Source: Nocardioides sp. SLBN-35 (GTDB taxonomy: Bacteria > Actinomycetota > Actinomycetes > Propionibacteriales > Nocardioidaceae). Taken from it: DNA of 64,000 nucleotides. The stretch spans positions 4,464,001 to 4,528,000 of the forward strand of contig NZ_VFNU01000001.1 of the NCBI RefSeq assembly GCF_006715725.1, in the 5' to 3' direction. Positions 17,746-26,819 of the stretch are shown piece after piece. Position 1 is the stretch's first letter. Every line of letters starts with the position of its first letter. The position numbers and the translations under genes are program-made. The notes beneath the pieces are model-generated. The model saw only the letters and a program-made list of their open reading frames with translations. It did not search any database and was not told the DNA's origin.

Positions 17746-19034
17746 GCGACACCAAGGTGACCGTCCCGGTGCCCGCCGACGCCGCGGAACCGGTCGCCGT
17801 ACCGCTCCGGACGGCGTTGAAGGCCCCGATCATGCTGGGCGTCGTCACGATGCTCGTCGCGCTGTTGCTCGCCCTCGGCGCCCGCTCCGGCGACACCACG
17901 TTCCAGCTGGCCGCGGAGACCGACTTCTTCGACCTGCCGGAGATCACCCTGCCCTCGACCGCGACGGTCGCGACGCTGGTGGTGCTGCTCGCCGTGTGCA
18001 CGGCCGCGTCGGCGCTGCTGGTCAGCCGCGGGCGTCGGACGCCGCTGTGGCTGGTCGCCCTGTTCGCCTTCTTCGCGGTGACAGCGTTCCTCACCTGGGC
18101 CGCGGCCGGCGACAGCCTGACCGTGGTCGGCCTGCTGGGCGGCTCGATCACCCTCGCCGTCCCGCTCGTGTTCGGTGCCCTCGGCGGCGTCCTCGGCGAG
18201 CGGGCGGGCGTCGTCAACATCGCGATCGACGGCCAGCTGCTGTTCGGCGCGTTCGCGGCCGCCATGGTCGGCACCCTCGTCGGCTCCCCCTGGGGCGGCC
18301 TGGTCGCCGCGATGGTCGCCGGTGGGCTGGTCGCCCTGGTGCTCGGCTTCTTCGCGATCACCTACTTCGTCGACCAGGTCATCGTCGGCGTCGTCCTCAA
18401 CGTGCTCGTGATCGGCCTGACCAGCTTCCTCTACGGCCAGGTGCTCACCGAGAACCCCGACAAGCTCAACGCCCCCGAGCACTTCTCCCGGCTGCCGATC
18501 CCCGTCCTCGGCGACATCCCGATCATCGGCCCGGTGCTGTTCCGCCAGACGATCCTCGTCTACCTGATGTACGTCGCCGTCGCGGTCGTCGCCTGGGCGC
18601 TCTACCGCACCAAGTGGGGCCTGCGGGTCCGCGCCGTCGGCGAGCACCCGAAGGCCGCCGACACCGTCGGCATCAAGGTCAACCGCACCCGCTACACCAC
18701 GCTGCTCATCGCCGGCCTGATCGCCGGCGCCGGCGGCGCGACGTACACCCTGGTCTCGGTGCCGCAGTTCGGGGAGGAGATGACCGACGGCGCGGGCTAC
18801 ATCGCCCTCGCCGCCGTCATCTTCGGCCGCTGGGACCCGGTCCGCGCGACCCTCGCCGCGCTGCTGTTCGGCTTCGCGTCGAACCTGCAGCTCGCGCTGT
18901 CGGTGATCGGCTCGCCGGTGCCCAGCCAGTTCATGCTGATGCTGCCGTACGTCGTCACGATCGTCGCCGTCGCCGGCCTGGTCGGGGCCTCGCGGGCCCC
19001 CGCCGCGGACGGGGTGCCCTACCGGAAGGGGTAA
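17742..19034 (+). CDS. Nucleoside ABC importer permease 2 (NupQ-like)
   Basis: 430 residues, hydrophobic. The N-terminus carries an extra ~110 residues with two or three helices before the conserved permease core, which begins LAVPLVFGALGGVLGERAGVVNIAIDG. The core also has LRVRAVGEHPKAADTVGI. The ATG overlaps the permease 1 stop. Last gene of the importer operon; a hairpin follows at 19038. Membrane partner of permease 1. Confidence 0.93.
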   Translation: MSDTKVTVPVPADAAEPVAVPLRTALKAPIMLGVVTMLVALLLALGARSGDTTFQLAAETDFFDLPEITLPSTATVATLVVLLAVCTAASALLVSRGRRTPLWLVALFAFFAVTAFLTWAAAGDSLTVVGLLGGSITLAVPLVFGALGGVLGERAGVVNIAIDGQLLFGAFAAAMVGTLVGSPWGGLVAAMVAGGLVALVLGFFAITYFVDQVIVGVVLNVLVIGLTSFLYGQVLTENPDKLNAPEHFSRLPIPVLGDIPIIGPVLFRQTILVYLMYVAVAVVAWALYRTKWGLRVRAVGEHPKAADTVGIKVNRTRYTTLLIAGLIAGAGGATYTLVSVPQFGEEMTDGAGYIALAAVIFGRWDPVRATLAALLFGFASNLQLALSVIGSPVPSQFMLMLPYVVTIVAVAGLVGASRAPAADGVPYRKG

Positions 19035-19037
19035 CCG

Positions 19038-19087
19038 CCGGTGGTTGAGGTGCGAGGCGCCCCAGCGCCGAGCCTCGAAACCACCGG
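19038..19087. terminator. Long imperfect hairpin between convergent genes
   Basis: CCGGTGGTTGAGGTGCGAGG at the left pairs with CCTCGAAACCACCGG at the right around a GC-rich centre. It starts four bases after the permease 2 stop and ends eight bases before the stop of the convergent DUF3060 gene. No T-run. Likely bidirectional terminator; the arm GGTGGTTTCGAGGCTCG looks like a repeat unit and may occur elsewhere in the genome. Confidence 0.7.
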
Positions 19088-19094
19088 GCAGGCG

Positions 19095-19694
19095 TCAGCC
19101 GCGGCGGTGCACGCGCACCACGTTGTTGGCGCCCTTGACGCGCACCTTGGTCTTGCCGGTGCGCACCTTCACGGTGTTGTTGGCGCCGCGGACGACGACC
19201 TTGCGCAGCGCGCGGTACTTGGCCCGGTTGTTGGAGCCCTTGATCTTGACCCTGGTGCCCTGGTCGGCGACGACCTTGTTGTTGGAGCCGATCAGGACCG
19301 CACGGTCGAGGGCCGGGATGCGGACGTCGACGTTGCTGGCCTCGACGCGCGCGCTGGGCGCGGCGGTGGCGGTGACCGAGCTGTTGGAGCCGGTGACGAC
19401 GACCGGGCCGAGGGCACCGGTGGCCGTGACGTCGACGTTCGCGCCGGTGACCATCACGGTCGTGGCGCTGGTCAGCGCGACGCTCAGGTTGCTGCCGTTG
19501 AGGATGACGGCCGAGCAGGCGCCGGTGAGGGTGTAGTCCTCGGTGCTGTCGTCGATCGTGACCGGTCCGCCGGTGCAGTCGAGGGTGACGGCCGCGTGGG
19601 CCGGGGCCGGGAGGACGGCGCTCGCGCCCAGCAGGGCGACGGTGGCGGTGGCGAGGGCGGCGGGTGTGCGCAGGGCACGCGTGTTCCGAGACAT
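19095..19694 (-). CDS. Secreted DUF3060-like repeat protein
   Basis: 199 residues. Signal peptide with cleavage likely after AHA near residue 34, so exported. The mature part is a string of short beta-type repeats built on GSNN, GANN and similar turns (GSNLSV, GANVDV, GSNNKV, GSNNRA, GANNTV, GANNVV), as in DUF3060 proteins, and probably forms a small beta-solenoid. One Cys pair (DCTGG, GACSA) could form a disulfide. The C-terminus is strongly basic (KVRTGKTKVRVKG). Function unknown. Transcribed toward the importer operon and separated from it by a hairpin. Confidence 0.75.
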   Translation of the reverse strand: MSRNTRALRTPAALATATVALLGASAVLPAPAHAAVTLDCTGGPVTIDDSTEDYTLTGACSAVILNGSNLSVALTSATTVMVTGANVDVTATGALGPVVVTGSNSSVTATAAPSARVEASNVDVRIPALDRAVLIGSNNKVVADQGTRVKIKGSNNRAKYRALRKVVVRGANNTVKVRTGKTKVRVKGANNVVRVHRRG

Positions 19695-19758
19695 GGGGTG
19701 AACCCTTGCCAGGAGTCGCGGGACTGAAACCCCCGTGGGTGCGCCGATCTGGCCCCGG

Positions 19759-20943
19759 TCAGGCCTGGGCGAGCGCGTTCACGGCGGCGCCGGCCAGCAT
19801 CCGGGCGCCGTACCCGATCGCCGCCTCGTCGACCTCGAAGTCGCCCTGGTGGAGGTCGAAGGTCGGGCCCCCGGGGCTGCGGGTGCCGAGGCGGAACATC
19901 GCGCCGGGAACCTGCTCGAGGTACCAGCCGAAGTCCTCTCCCCCGAGGCTCTGCTCGACCTCGGTGCGGTGGTGCAGGCCGAGCAGGTCGTCGGCGGCCG
20001 CGGCGACCATCGCGACGCTGGCCCGCTCGTTGACCACCGGCGGCACGCCCTGGAGGTAGTCGACGTTGGCGGTGACGCCGTAGGGGCGCACGATGTCGAG
20101 CACCGCCTCGCGGACCACGGCCTCGCAGGACGCCCAGGCCTCGGCGTCGAGGATGCGGACGGTCCCGCTCGCGATGCCGTGGTCGGGGATCACGTTGGCG
20201 GCCGAGCCGGCGCGGAGCATGCCCCACACGACGCTGACGCCGGCGCGCGGGTCCATCCGGCGGCTCAGCACGGCCGGCAGCTCGCTGGTGATCTTGGCCA
20301 GCGCGAAGGTCAGGTCGCCGGTGAGGTGGGGGCGCGAGGTGTGCCCGCCGTTGCCCTCGAGGCGTACGTCGATGCGGTCGGCCGCGCTGGTGATCGGGCC
20401 GGACCGCAGGCCGACCGCGCCCACGTCGACCGACGGGTCGCAGTGGAGCGCGAAGATCCGCTCGACCCCCTCGATCGCGCCGTGGTTGATCAGGTGGCGG
20501 GCACCGCCGGGCATGACCTCCTCGGCCGGCTGGAAGAGCAGCCGCACCCGGCCGCGGAGCAGGCCCTGGGCGTGCAGCTCGGCGAGCGCGTGACCGGCGC
20601 CGACGAGCGCGCTGGTGTGCACGTCGTGCCCGCACGCGTGGGCCACGCCGGGCACGCTGCTGGTCCATGGGTCGGTGGTCAGGTCGGCGACGGGCAGCGC
20701 GTCGAGGTCGGCACGGAGCGCGACGGTCGGGCCCGCCTCCCCCAGGTCGGCGATCACGCCGCTGCGCGGCATCCGGCTGATCCGCCAGCCGGCGCGCTCG
20801 AGATGCTCGATCACCCGCTCGGAGGTGCGCTGCTCCTGCCAGGACACCTCAGGGTGCCGGTGGAGGTCACGGCGCAGCTCGACCAGCTCGTCGTCGTACT
20901 TCGCGACGGCGGAGTCGACCAGGGTCAGCGCTGCATCCACCAC
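19759..20943 (-). CDS. M20D-family amidohydrolase (hippurate/N-acyl-amino-acid type)
   Basis: 394 residues, cytoplasmic metallohydrolase cleaving an N-acyl or amide bond; substrate unknown. Conserved metal-site segments are ACGHDVHTSALVGAG, FQPAEEVMPGGA and LHCDP; the lid domain has GGHTSRPH. GTG at 20943 is chosen because TAGGCT ends six bases before it, in the 19-base gap after meaB, suggesting its own leaderless promoter in addition to read-through from the mut operon. Full length for the family. Confidence 0.92.
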   Translation of the reverse strand: MVDAALTLVDSAVAKYDDELVELRRDLHRHPEVSWQEQRTSERVIEHLERAGWRISRMPRSGVIADLGEAGPTVALRADLDALPVADLTTDPWTSSVPGVAHACGHDVHTSALVGAGHALAELHAQGLLRGRVRLLFQPAEEVMPGGARHLINHGAIEGVERIFALHCDPSVDVGAVGLRSGPITSAADRIDVRLEGNGGHTSRPHLTGDLTFALAKITSELPAVLSRRMDPRAGVSVVWGMLRAGSAANVIPDHGIASGTVRILDAEAWASCEAVVREAVLDIVRPYGVTANVDYLQGVPPVVNERASVAMVAAAADDLLGLHHRTEVEQSLGGEDFGWYLEQVPGAMFRLGTRSPGGPTFDLHQGDFEVDEAAIGYGARMLAGAAVNALAQA

Positions 20944-20962
20944 GTGCCCAGCCTATGCCGCG

Positions 20963-21952
20963 TCAGTGATCGGTGTCGTAGGCCGCCAGCAGGCGGTCCG
21001 CCGCCAGCGGCGCGGTGAGCTCGCCGGCCAGCAGCGCCGCGCGTACGTCGGCCTGGACCGCCCGGACGCCGGCGCTGTGCCGCAGCCGCTGGTCCAGCTC
21101 GTCGCGGACCAGCGCCCAGGTGAAGTCGAGCTGCTGCTCGGCGCGCTTGTGGGCCAGCCCGTCGGCGCCGAGATGGTCGCGGTGCTTGAGGACCTGGTCC
21201 CACACCTCGTCGACGCGGGCGCCGGTGAGGCCGGAGCAGGTGACGACCGGCGGCGCCCACTCGGCGTGGCCGCGGACCAGCCGCAGCGCACCGGCGAGGT
21301 CGCGGGCGGCCACCCGTGCCTCCTGCTCGCGGGCGGGGTCGTCGGGATCGGCCTTGTTGACCGCGATCACGTCGGCGATCTCCAAGATCCCCTTCTTGAT
21401 GCCCTGCAGCTGGTCGCCGGTGCGGGCCAGGGTGAGGAACAAGAAGGTGTCGACCATGCCGGCCACGGTGACCTCGGACTGGCCGACGCCGACGGTCTCG
21501 ACCAGGACGACGTCGTACCCGGCTGCCTCGAGGACGGCCATCGCCTGCGTGGTGGCGCGGGCGACACCGCCGAGGGTGCCGGCGGACGGTGAGGGCCGGA
21601 TGAACGCGTTCGGGTGCGCCGACAGCGTGGCCATCCGGGTCTTGTCGCCGAGGACCGAGCCGCCGGTGCGCACCGACGACGGGTCGACGGCGAGCACGCC
21701 GACCTTGTGCCCGGCGGCCGTGAGCAGGCCGCCGAGCGCCTCGATGAAGGTCGACTTGCCGACGCCGGGCACGCCCGAGATGCCGACGCGTACGGCGGGC
21801 GTCCGGGTCGGGGCGTCGGTGGCCAGAGCCGTCAGCAGCTCACGGGCGGTCCGGCGGTGCCGGGGCGCGGTCGACTCGACCAGCGTGATGGCCCGCGCCA
21901 TGGTGGCGCGGTGCCCGGCACGCAGGCCGTCGAGCAGGTCGTCGACCTGCAT
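20963..21952 (-). CDS. meaB: Methylmalonyl-CoA mutase-associated G3E GTPase MeaB
   Basis: 329 residues. GTPase chaperone that gates cobalamin loading and protects the mutase. Walker A GVPGVGKST, switch region VETVGVGQSE and guanine-specificity NKAD are all present, with the usual N-terminal helical arm and C-terminal dimerisation arm. ATG lies two bases after the mutB stop, so it is the third gene of the mutA-mutB-meaB operon. Confidence 0.96.
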   Translation of the reverse strand: MQVDDLLDGLRAGHRATMARAITLVESTAPRHRRTARELLTALATDAPTRTPAVRVGISGVPGVGKSTFIEALGGLLTAAGHKVGVLAVDPSSVRTGGSVLGDKTRMATLSAHPNAFIRPSPSAGTLGGVARATTQAMAVLEAAGYDVVLVETVGVGQSEVTVAGMVDTFLFLTLARTGDQLQGIKKGILEIADVIAVNKADPDDPAREQEARVAARDLAGALRLVRGHAEWAPPVVTCSGLTGARVDEVWDQVLKHRDHLGADGLAHKRAEQQLDFTWALVRDELDQRLRHSAGVRAVQADVRAALLAGELTAPLAADRLLAAYDTDH

Positions 21953-21954
21953 GC

Positions 21955-24120
21955 TCAGTGCCCGAGGGTCGTCCGCAGCCTCGCCAGCAGGTCGAGCGCG
22001 GACTCCGCGATCACCGTGCCGGGGAGGAACACCGCCGCGGCGCCCATCTCCTTGAGGGTGGGGACGTCGTCCGGCGGGATCACGCCTCCGATGACGACCA
22101 TGATGTCGTCACGGCCCTGCTCGGCCAGCGCCGTCTTCAGCGCGGGCAGCAGGGTGAGGTGGCCCGCGGCGAGCGACGAGACACCGACGATGTGCACGTC
22201 GGCGTCGATCGCCTGCTGCGCGACCTCCTCGGGCGTGGAGAACAGCGGGCCCACGTCGACGTCGAAGCCGAGGTCGGCGAAGGCCGACACGACGACCTTC
22301 TGGCCGCGGTCGTGGCCGTCCTGGCCCATCTTGGCCACCAGGATGCGGGGCCGGCGGCCCTCCTCCTCGGCGAACTCGTCGGTCGCCTGGCGGGCCTGGG
22401 CGACGAGGGTGTCCCCCTCGCCGTCGTTGGCCAGGTCGGCCTCGTCGCGATACACGCCGCTGATCGTACGGATGACCGCCTGGTGGCGCCCGTAGACCTT
22501 CTCCATCGCGTCGGAGATCTCACCGACCGTGGCCTTGGCACGGGCGGCGCTGACGGCCAGGTCGAGCAGGTTGCCGTCGCCGCTCTCGGCGCTGCGGGTC
22601 AGGGCGTGCAGGGCGGCCTCGACATCGGCGCCGTTGCGCTCGGCACGCAGCCGCTCGAGCTTGGCGACCTGCTGGCGGTAGACCTCGTCGTTGTCGACCT
22701 TGAGCACCTCGAGCGGGTCTTCGGCCGGCAGCCGGAAGGTGTTGACGCCGATCACCTTCTGCGAGCCCGAGTCGATCCGCGCCTGGGTGCGGGCGGCGGC
22801 CTCCTCGATGCGCATCTTCGGGATGCCCTGCTCGATCGCGGCGGCCATGCCACCGGCGGCCTCGGCCTCCTGGATGTGCGCCCACGCTCGCTCGGCGAGG
22901 TCGTGGGTGAGCTTCTCGACGTAGTAGGAGCCGGCCCACGGGTCGATGGAGTACGTCGTACCGCTCTCCTGCTGCAGCAGCAGCTGGGTGTTGCGCGCGA
23001 TGCGGGCCGAGAAGTCGGTCGGCAGCGCGATCGCCTCGTCCAGGGCGTTGGTGTGCAGCGACTGGGTGTGGCCCTGGGTCGCGGCCATGGCCTCGATCGC
23101 GGTGCGCCCGACGTTGTTGAACACGTCCTGCGCCGTCAGCGACCAGCCGGAGGTCTGCGAATGGGTGCGCAGTGACAGCGACTTGGGGTTCTGCGGGTCG
23201 AACTGGCGCACCAGCCGGCTCCACAGCGCCCGGGCCGCGCGCATCTTGGCGACTTCCATGTAGAAGTTCATGCCGATCGCCCAGAAGAAGGACAGTCGCG
23301 GCGCGAACTGGTCGATGGTCAGGCCCGACTCGAGACCGGCGCGGATGTACTCGACGCCGTCGGCCAGCGTGTAGGCCAGCTCGAGGTCGGCGGTCGCCCC
23401 GGCCTCCTGCATGTGGTAGCCGGAGATCGAGATCGAGTTGAACCGCGGCATCCTCTGGCTGGTGTACGCGAAGATGTCGGAGATGATCCGCATCGACGGC
23501 GCCGGCGGGTAGATGTAGGTGTTGCGGACCATGAACTCCTTGAGGATGTCGTTCTGGATGGTCCCCGAGAGCTGCTCCGGCTTCACCCCCTGCTCCTCGG
23601 CCGCGGCGATGTAGAGCGCGAGCACCGGGAGCACCGCGCCGTTCATCGTCATCGAGACGGACATCTGGTCCAGCGGGATGCCGTCGAACAGGGTGCGGGT
23701 GTCGTAGATCGAGTCGATCGCGACACCCGCCATGCCGACGTCGCCGCGCACCCGTGGGTGGTCGGAGTCGTAGCCGCGGTGGGTCGCGAGGTCGAAGGCG
23801 ACCGACAGGCCCTTCTGCCCGGCCGCGAGGTTGCGGCGGTAGAAGGCGTTGGACTCCTCGGCGGTGGAGAAGCCGGCGTACTGCCGGATCGTCCACGGCT
23901 GCGTGGTGTACATCGTCGGGTACGGCCCGCGCAGGAACGGGCTCAGGCCCGGGTAGGTGTCGAGCGCGTCGAGGCCGGCGAGGTCCTCGGGGCCGTACGA
24001 CGGCGCGATCTCGATGCCCTCGGGGCTCTTCCAGCCCTCGCCCTGCGGCGGGTTGGGCGCGGCGGCCGCGGCCTGGTCGGCAGCGAGCGCCAGGCCCGCG
24101 AAGCTCTTCGGAACGCTCAT
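21955..24120 (-). CDS. mutB: Methylmalonyl-CoA mutase large (catalytic) subunit
   Basis: 721 residues. Interconverts methylmalonyl-CoA and succinyl-CoA with adenosylcobalamin, the last step in using propionyl-CoA. The catalytic barrel includes ATHRGYDSDHPR and SISGYHMQEAG, which holds the active-site Tyr-His. The C-terminal B12 domain has the base-off ligand motif DGHDRG near residue 600 and the cobalamin-pocket SSLAAGH. The ATG overlaps the mutA stop (ATGA). Complete. Confidence 0.97.
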   Translation of the reverse strand: MSVPKSFAGLALAADQAAAAAPNPPQGEGWKSPEGIEIAPSYGPEDLAGLDALDTYPGLSPFLRGPYPTMYTTQPWTIRQYAGFSTAEESNAFYRRNLAAGQKGLSVAFDLATHRGYDSDHPRVRGDVGMAGVAIDSIYDTRTLFDGIPLDQMSVSMTMNGAVLPVLALYIAAAEEQGVKPEQLSGTIQNDILKEFMVRNTYIYPPAPSMRIISDIFAYTSQRMPRFNSISISGYHMQEAGATADLELAYTLADGVEYIRAGLESGLTIDQFAPRLSFFWAIGMNFYMEVAKMRAARALWSRLVRQFDPQNPKSLSLRTHSQTSGWSLTAQDVFNNVGRTAIEAMAATQGHTQSLHTNALDEAIALPTDFSARIARNTQLLLQQESGTTYSIDPWAGSYYVEKLTHDLAERAWAHIQEAEAAGGMAAAIEQGIPKMRIEEAAARTQARIDSGSQKVIGVNTFRLPAEDPLEVLKVDNDEVYRQQVAKLERLRAERNGADVEAALHALTRSAESGDGNLLDLAVSAARAKATVGEISDAMEKVYGRHQAVIRTISGVYRDEADLANDGEGDTLVAQARQATDEFAEEEGRRPRILVAKMGQDGHDRGQKVVVSAFADLGFDVDVGPLFSTPEEVAQQAIDADVHIVGVSSLAAGHLTLLPALKTALAEQGRDDIMVVIGGVIPPDDVPTLKEMGAAAVFLPGTVIAESALDLLARLRTTLGH

Positions 24121-25850
24121 GCCAGCTTCTCCCTCGTGGCGGTCAGGAACGCCAGGGCGTCCACGCCCAGCGCAGCGGCGTCGTCGACCTCCGCGTCCAC
24201 GGCATCGGGCTTCCCGGCGATGATCACGTGCTGTGCGCCCGCCTCGCGGAGGGCTGCGATCGCGGCGGCACCCCACTCACCGTAGGCGGCGTCGGTGCCG
24301 GCGAGGCAGACGACTGGCTGGCCGGCGTACGCGCGGGTGAGGTCCTCGACACCCGCGGTCGCACCGGCGACCTCGACCGCGATGCCGCCGGCGGCGAGCA
24401 GGTTGCTCACGAAGGTGGCGCGGGCGGTGTGCTGGGCGATGGTGCCGAGCGTGGCGAGGAAGACCGGCCGGGCGGCCGGCTCGTCGCGCAGTGCCTCGAA
24501 CGACGCGCCGTAGCGGCGGACCCGGTCGTTGAGCGGGTCGGCGGCGCGCTCGGGCAGGGTCTCGCCGAGGTTCGGGAACTCGCTGACGCCGGTCAGCGGC
24601 CGCTTGCGGCGGGCGATGTCGGCCTCGCGCTTCTCCACGACGGCGGCGATCCGGGCGCGGAACGGGTCGAAGTCGTGGCCGCCCTCCCACTCGGACTCGA
24701 GCTGCTGGAACTCCGCCCAGCCGGCGGCCGCCAGGTCGGCGGTGAGCTGCTCGACGGCGTACGCACCGCCGGCCGGGTCGGCGACCGCGGCGACGTGGGA
24801 CTCGTCGATGAGCAGGTGGTTGACGTTGCGCGCGATCCGGCGACCGAACCCGTCGGGGCGGCCGTTGGCGCTGTCGAAGGGCAGCACGGTGACCGCGTCG
24901 GCGCCACCGACGCCGGCGGCGAAGGCCGCGACGGTGCCGCGCAGCATGTTGACGTAGGGGTCGTACTTGCTGAGCATCGGCCGGCTGGTGACCGCGTGCT
25001 GGCGCTGGGCGACCGGCGCCTCGACCCCGCTCAGCTCGAGCACGCGCGCCCACAGCACGCGCGCCGCGCGCAGCTTGGCGATGGTCGGGAACTGCTCGTC
25101 GGTGGCGGCGTAGCGGAACTCCACCTGGCCGGCCGCGTCGGCCACGGACAGGCCGTGGTCGGTGAGCCAGCGCAGGTAGGCGACGCCGGCGGCGATCGAC
25201 CAGCCGAGCTCCTGGGCGTCGCTGGCGCCGAGGTCGTGGGCGGCGGTCGCATCGACGACGATCGCGCGGACGTCGTTCTGGTCGGCCTTGCGGGCCAGCG
25301 ACTGCAGCTCGGCGACGGCCTCGTCGACCGCCAGCGGGATGTCGCGCAGCATGACGCCGAGCGGGTCGATGCCGAGGTTGCTGTCGGGGTGCTTGGCGCC
25401 GGGCAGGGCCAGGAAGGCCTCGGCCACCTTCGTCGTCGCCGACGGGGCATCGAGGACGACGGGGGCCAGGTCGAGCAGCACGTCCTTCAGCGTCGCGGCC
25501 ACGTCGGTGTCGGCGTCGGCGGCCAGCCACAGGCTGGTCACACCGCCGTCGAGGTCGACCAGCGCCGCCTCGTTGACGAGCTTGGCGTCGGGGCCGGAGA
25601 CCAGGCTGCGGATGTCCCACGCACCGTGACGCGTGGGACGTACGGCGGTCGCGGGGCCGCCGGGCAGGCCGAGCGGCGTGATGCCGATGCCGTCGAGGGT
25701 GGTGCGGGTCAGCTTGTCCCACACGGCGCTGTCGGGGTCGCTGTCGCTGAGCTTGCGCTGTTTGCGCAGCACGGCGGCGGTGGCGGCCTCCCACTCGGCG
25801 CGCGTGTGCGCGTCCTCGGGCTGCGCCAGCGTCAGGGGCGAGTCAGTCAC
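24117..25850 (-). CDS. mutA: Methylmalonyl-CoA mutase small subunit
   Basis: 577 residues. Non-catalytic partner of MutB; it keeps the barrel and a flavodoxin-like C-terminal domain but lacks the DxHxxG cobalamin motif, as expected for MutA. The segments HAVTSRPMLSKYDPYVNMLR and FDSANGRPDGFGRRIARN are typical. GTG at 25850 is chosen (MTDSPLTLAQ); an in-frame TTG three codons upstream is less likely. TAGGCT ends eight bases before the GTG, a probable -10 box of a leaderless operon mRNA. No B12 riboswitch fits in the 106-base upstream gap. Confidence 0.95.
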   Translation of the reverse strand: MTDSPLTLAQPEDAHTRAEWEAATAAVLRKQRKLSDSDPDSAVWDKLTRTTLDGIGITPLGLPGGPATAVRPTRHGAWDIRSLVSGPDAKLVNEAALVDLDGGVTSLWLAADADTDVAATLKDVLLDLAPVVLDAPSATTKVAEAFLALPGAKHPDSNLGIDPLGVMLRDIPLAVDEAVAELQSLARKADQNDVRAIVVDATAAHDLGASDAQELGWSIAAGVAYLRWLTDHGLSVADAAGQVEFRYAATDEQFPTIAKLRAARVLWARVLELSGVEAPVAQRQHAVTSRPMLSKYDPYVNMLRGTVAAFAAGVGGADAVTVLPFDSANGRPDGFGRRIARNVNHLLIDESHVAAVADPAGGAYAVEQLTADLAAAGWAEFQQLESEWEGGHDFDPFRARIAAVVEKREADIARRKRPLTGVSEFPNLGETLPERAADPLNDRVRRYGASFEALRDEPAARPVFLATLGTIAQHTARATFVSNLLAAGGIAVEVAGATAGVEDLTRAYAGQPVVCLAGTDAAYGEWGAAAIAALREAGAQHVIIAGKPDAVDAEVDDAAALGVDALAFLTATREKLA

Positions 25851-25898
25851 AAGCGGCAAGCCTATCCGTGACAGCGCCCCTGTTACCGAGGTGTGAGA

Positions 25899-25920
25899 TA
25901 TCTCCGGCTACCCGGAGGTA
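25899..25920. promoter_or_regulatory. Small dyad between mutA and the small membrane protein genes
   Basis: TATCTCCGG, a four-base loop, then CCGGAGGTA (nearly symmetric). It lies in the divergent promoter region, about 50 bases upstream of the mutA start and 37 bases upstream of the 25957 gene. Candidate operator or structural hairpin; low confidence. Confidence 0.3.
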
Positions 25921-25956
25921 GCCGCAGGCTCACCAAGCACTCGTTAGGTTCTGCCC

Positions 25957-26409
25957 ATGAAGGTGGTCGATCCCGAGGGACGGACGTGGCGGGTCACCCG
26001 CCGCTGGCTGCCCTGGCGGCCGCGGCGGCGGATGGTGGGCCCGCGGTTGTGGCTCGAGGGTGCCGACGGGATCGCCGGGTTCGTGATCGCCCTGGTCCTC
26101 GGGCTGGTCGTCCTTCCCGTCCTGAGCTTCGTGCTGCTCTCGGGCGGCGAGCTGGTGCTGCTCGTCGCCCTGCTGCCGATCGTCACGCTGGCCAGGATCG
26201 CCTTCGGGAGGAAGTGGTGGGTCGAGGCCCGCCTCGGTTTCCGCGCGCACTGGGAGCACGAGGTCGGCAGCTGGACCGCGAGCGGACAGCGGATCCGCGA
26301 CGTGGCGGGGGCCATCGAGCGCGGCGACCCACCGATGCAGACGCTCGGCTCGCAGCTGCAGGGCCCTGTCCCGCCGACCCCCTACGATCCACCGCGTGAA
26401 AGTACGTGA
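25957..26409 (+). CDS. Small membrane protein, paralogue of the next gene
   Basis: 150 residues, unknown function. Begins MKVVDPEGRTWRVTRRWLPW, then two hydrophobic helices (about residues 41-80), a conserved stretch WWVEARLGFRAHWEHEVGSW and a hydrophilic tail. The last two-thirds align clearly with the following gene. TAGGTT ends six bases before the ATG, so the mRNA is probably leaderless. The gene overlaps the next by 14 bases. Confidence 0.82.
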   Translation: MKVVDPEGRTWRVTRRWLPWRPRRRMVGPRLWLEGADGIAGFVIALVLGLVVLPVLSFVLLSGGELVLLVALLPIVTLARIAFGRKWWVEARLGFRAHWEHEVGSWTASGQRIRDVAGAIERGDPPMQTLGSQLQGPVPPTPYDPPREST

Positions 26410-26818
26410 CCCGGAGGGCGAGACCTGGCGCGTGACCCGGCGTTGGGTGCCGTGGCGCCGACGCCTGCGCTCGGCCGGAACCGGCCCGCTCGATGGGCTG
26501 AACGGGCTCGGCGACGACCCGGTGAGCGCGGTCATCGCGATCGTGCTGCTGGTCCTCGCGCTGCCCTTCATCATCCTCGCGCTGTTCGTGGCGTTCGAGT
26601 TCGTGCTGCTCCTGCTGCTGATCCCGTTCGCTGCGCTGGCCCGGGTCGCCCTCGGCGCGCACTGGACCATCGAGGCCCGCCGCGGCTTCACGACCTGGTG
26701 GGACGCCCCGTCCGGGGACTGGCGCGAGAGCGGCGAGCGGATCCGCGAGGTCGCCCACGCCATCGGGGAGGGCCGGCTACCTCCGCGGACGGTCGGCGCC
26801 GACGACGACGGCGAGTGA
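26396..26818 (+). CDS. Small membrane protein, paralogue of the previous gene
   Basis: 140 residues. Begins MKVRDPEGETWRVTRRWVPW and has two central helices and the motif ARRGFTTWWDAPSGDWRESGERIREVAHAI, parallel to the upstream gene. The shared MKVxDPEGxTWRVTRRWxPWR start and shared gene order suggest tandem duplication. GTG start inside the end of the first gene. Function unknown; both proteins put a conserved basic-aromatic N-terminus and an ERIRxVAxAI-like helix in the cytoplasm. Confidence 0.82.
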   Translation: MKVRDPEGETWRVTRRWVPWRRRLRSAGTGPLDGLNGLGDDPVSAVIAIVLLVLALPFIILALFVAFEFVLLLLLIPFAALARVALGAHWTIEARRGFTTWWDAPSGDWRESGERIREVAHAIGEGRLPPRTVGADDDGE

Positions 26819-26819
26819 C

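Noticed and set aside
25851..25956. Cobalamin riboswitch before the mutase operon
   Set aside because: The gap is only 106 bases, has no B12-box-like sequence and a leaderless promoter explains it.
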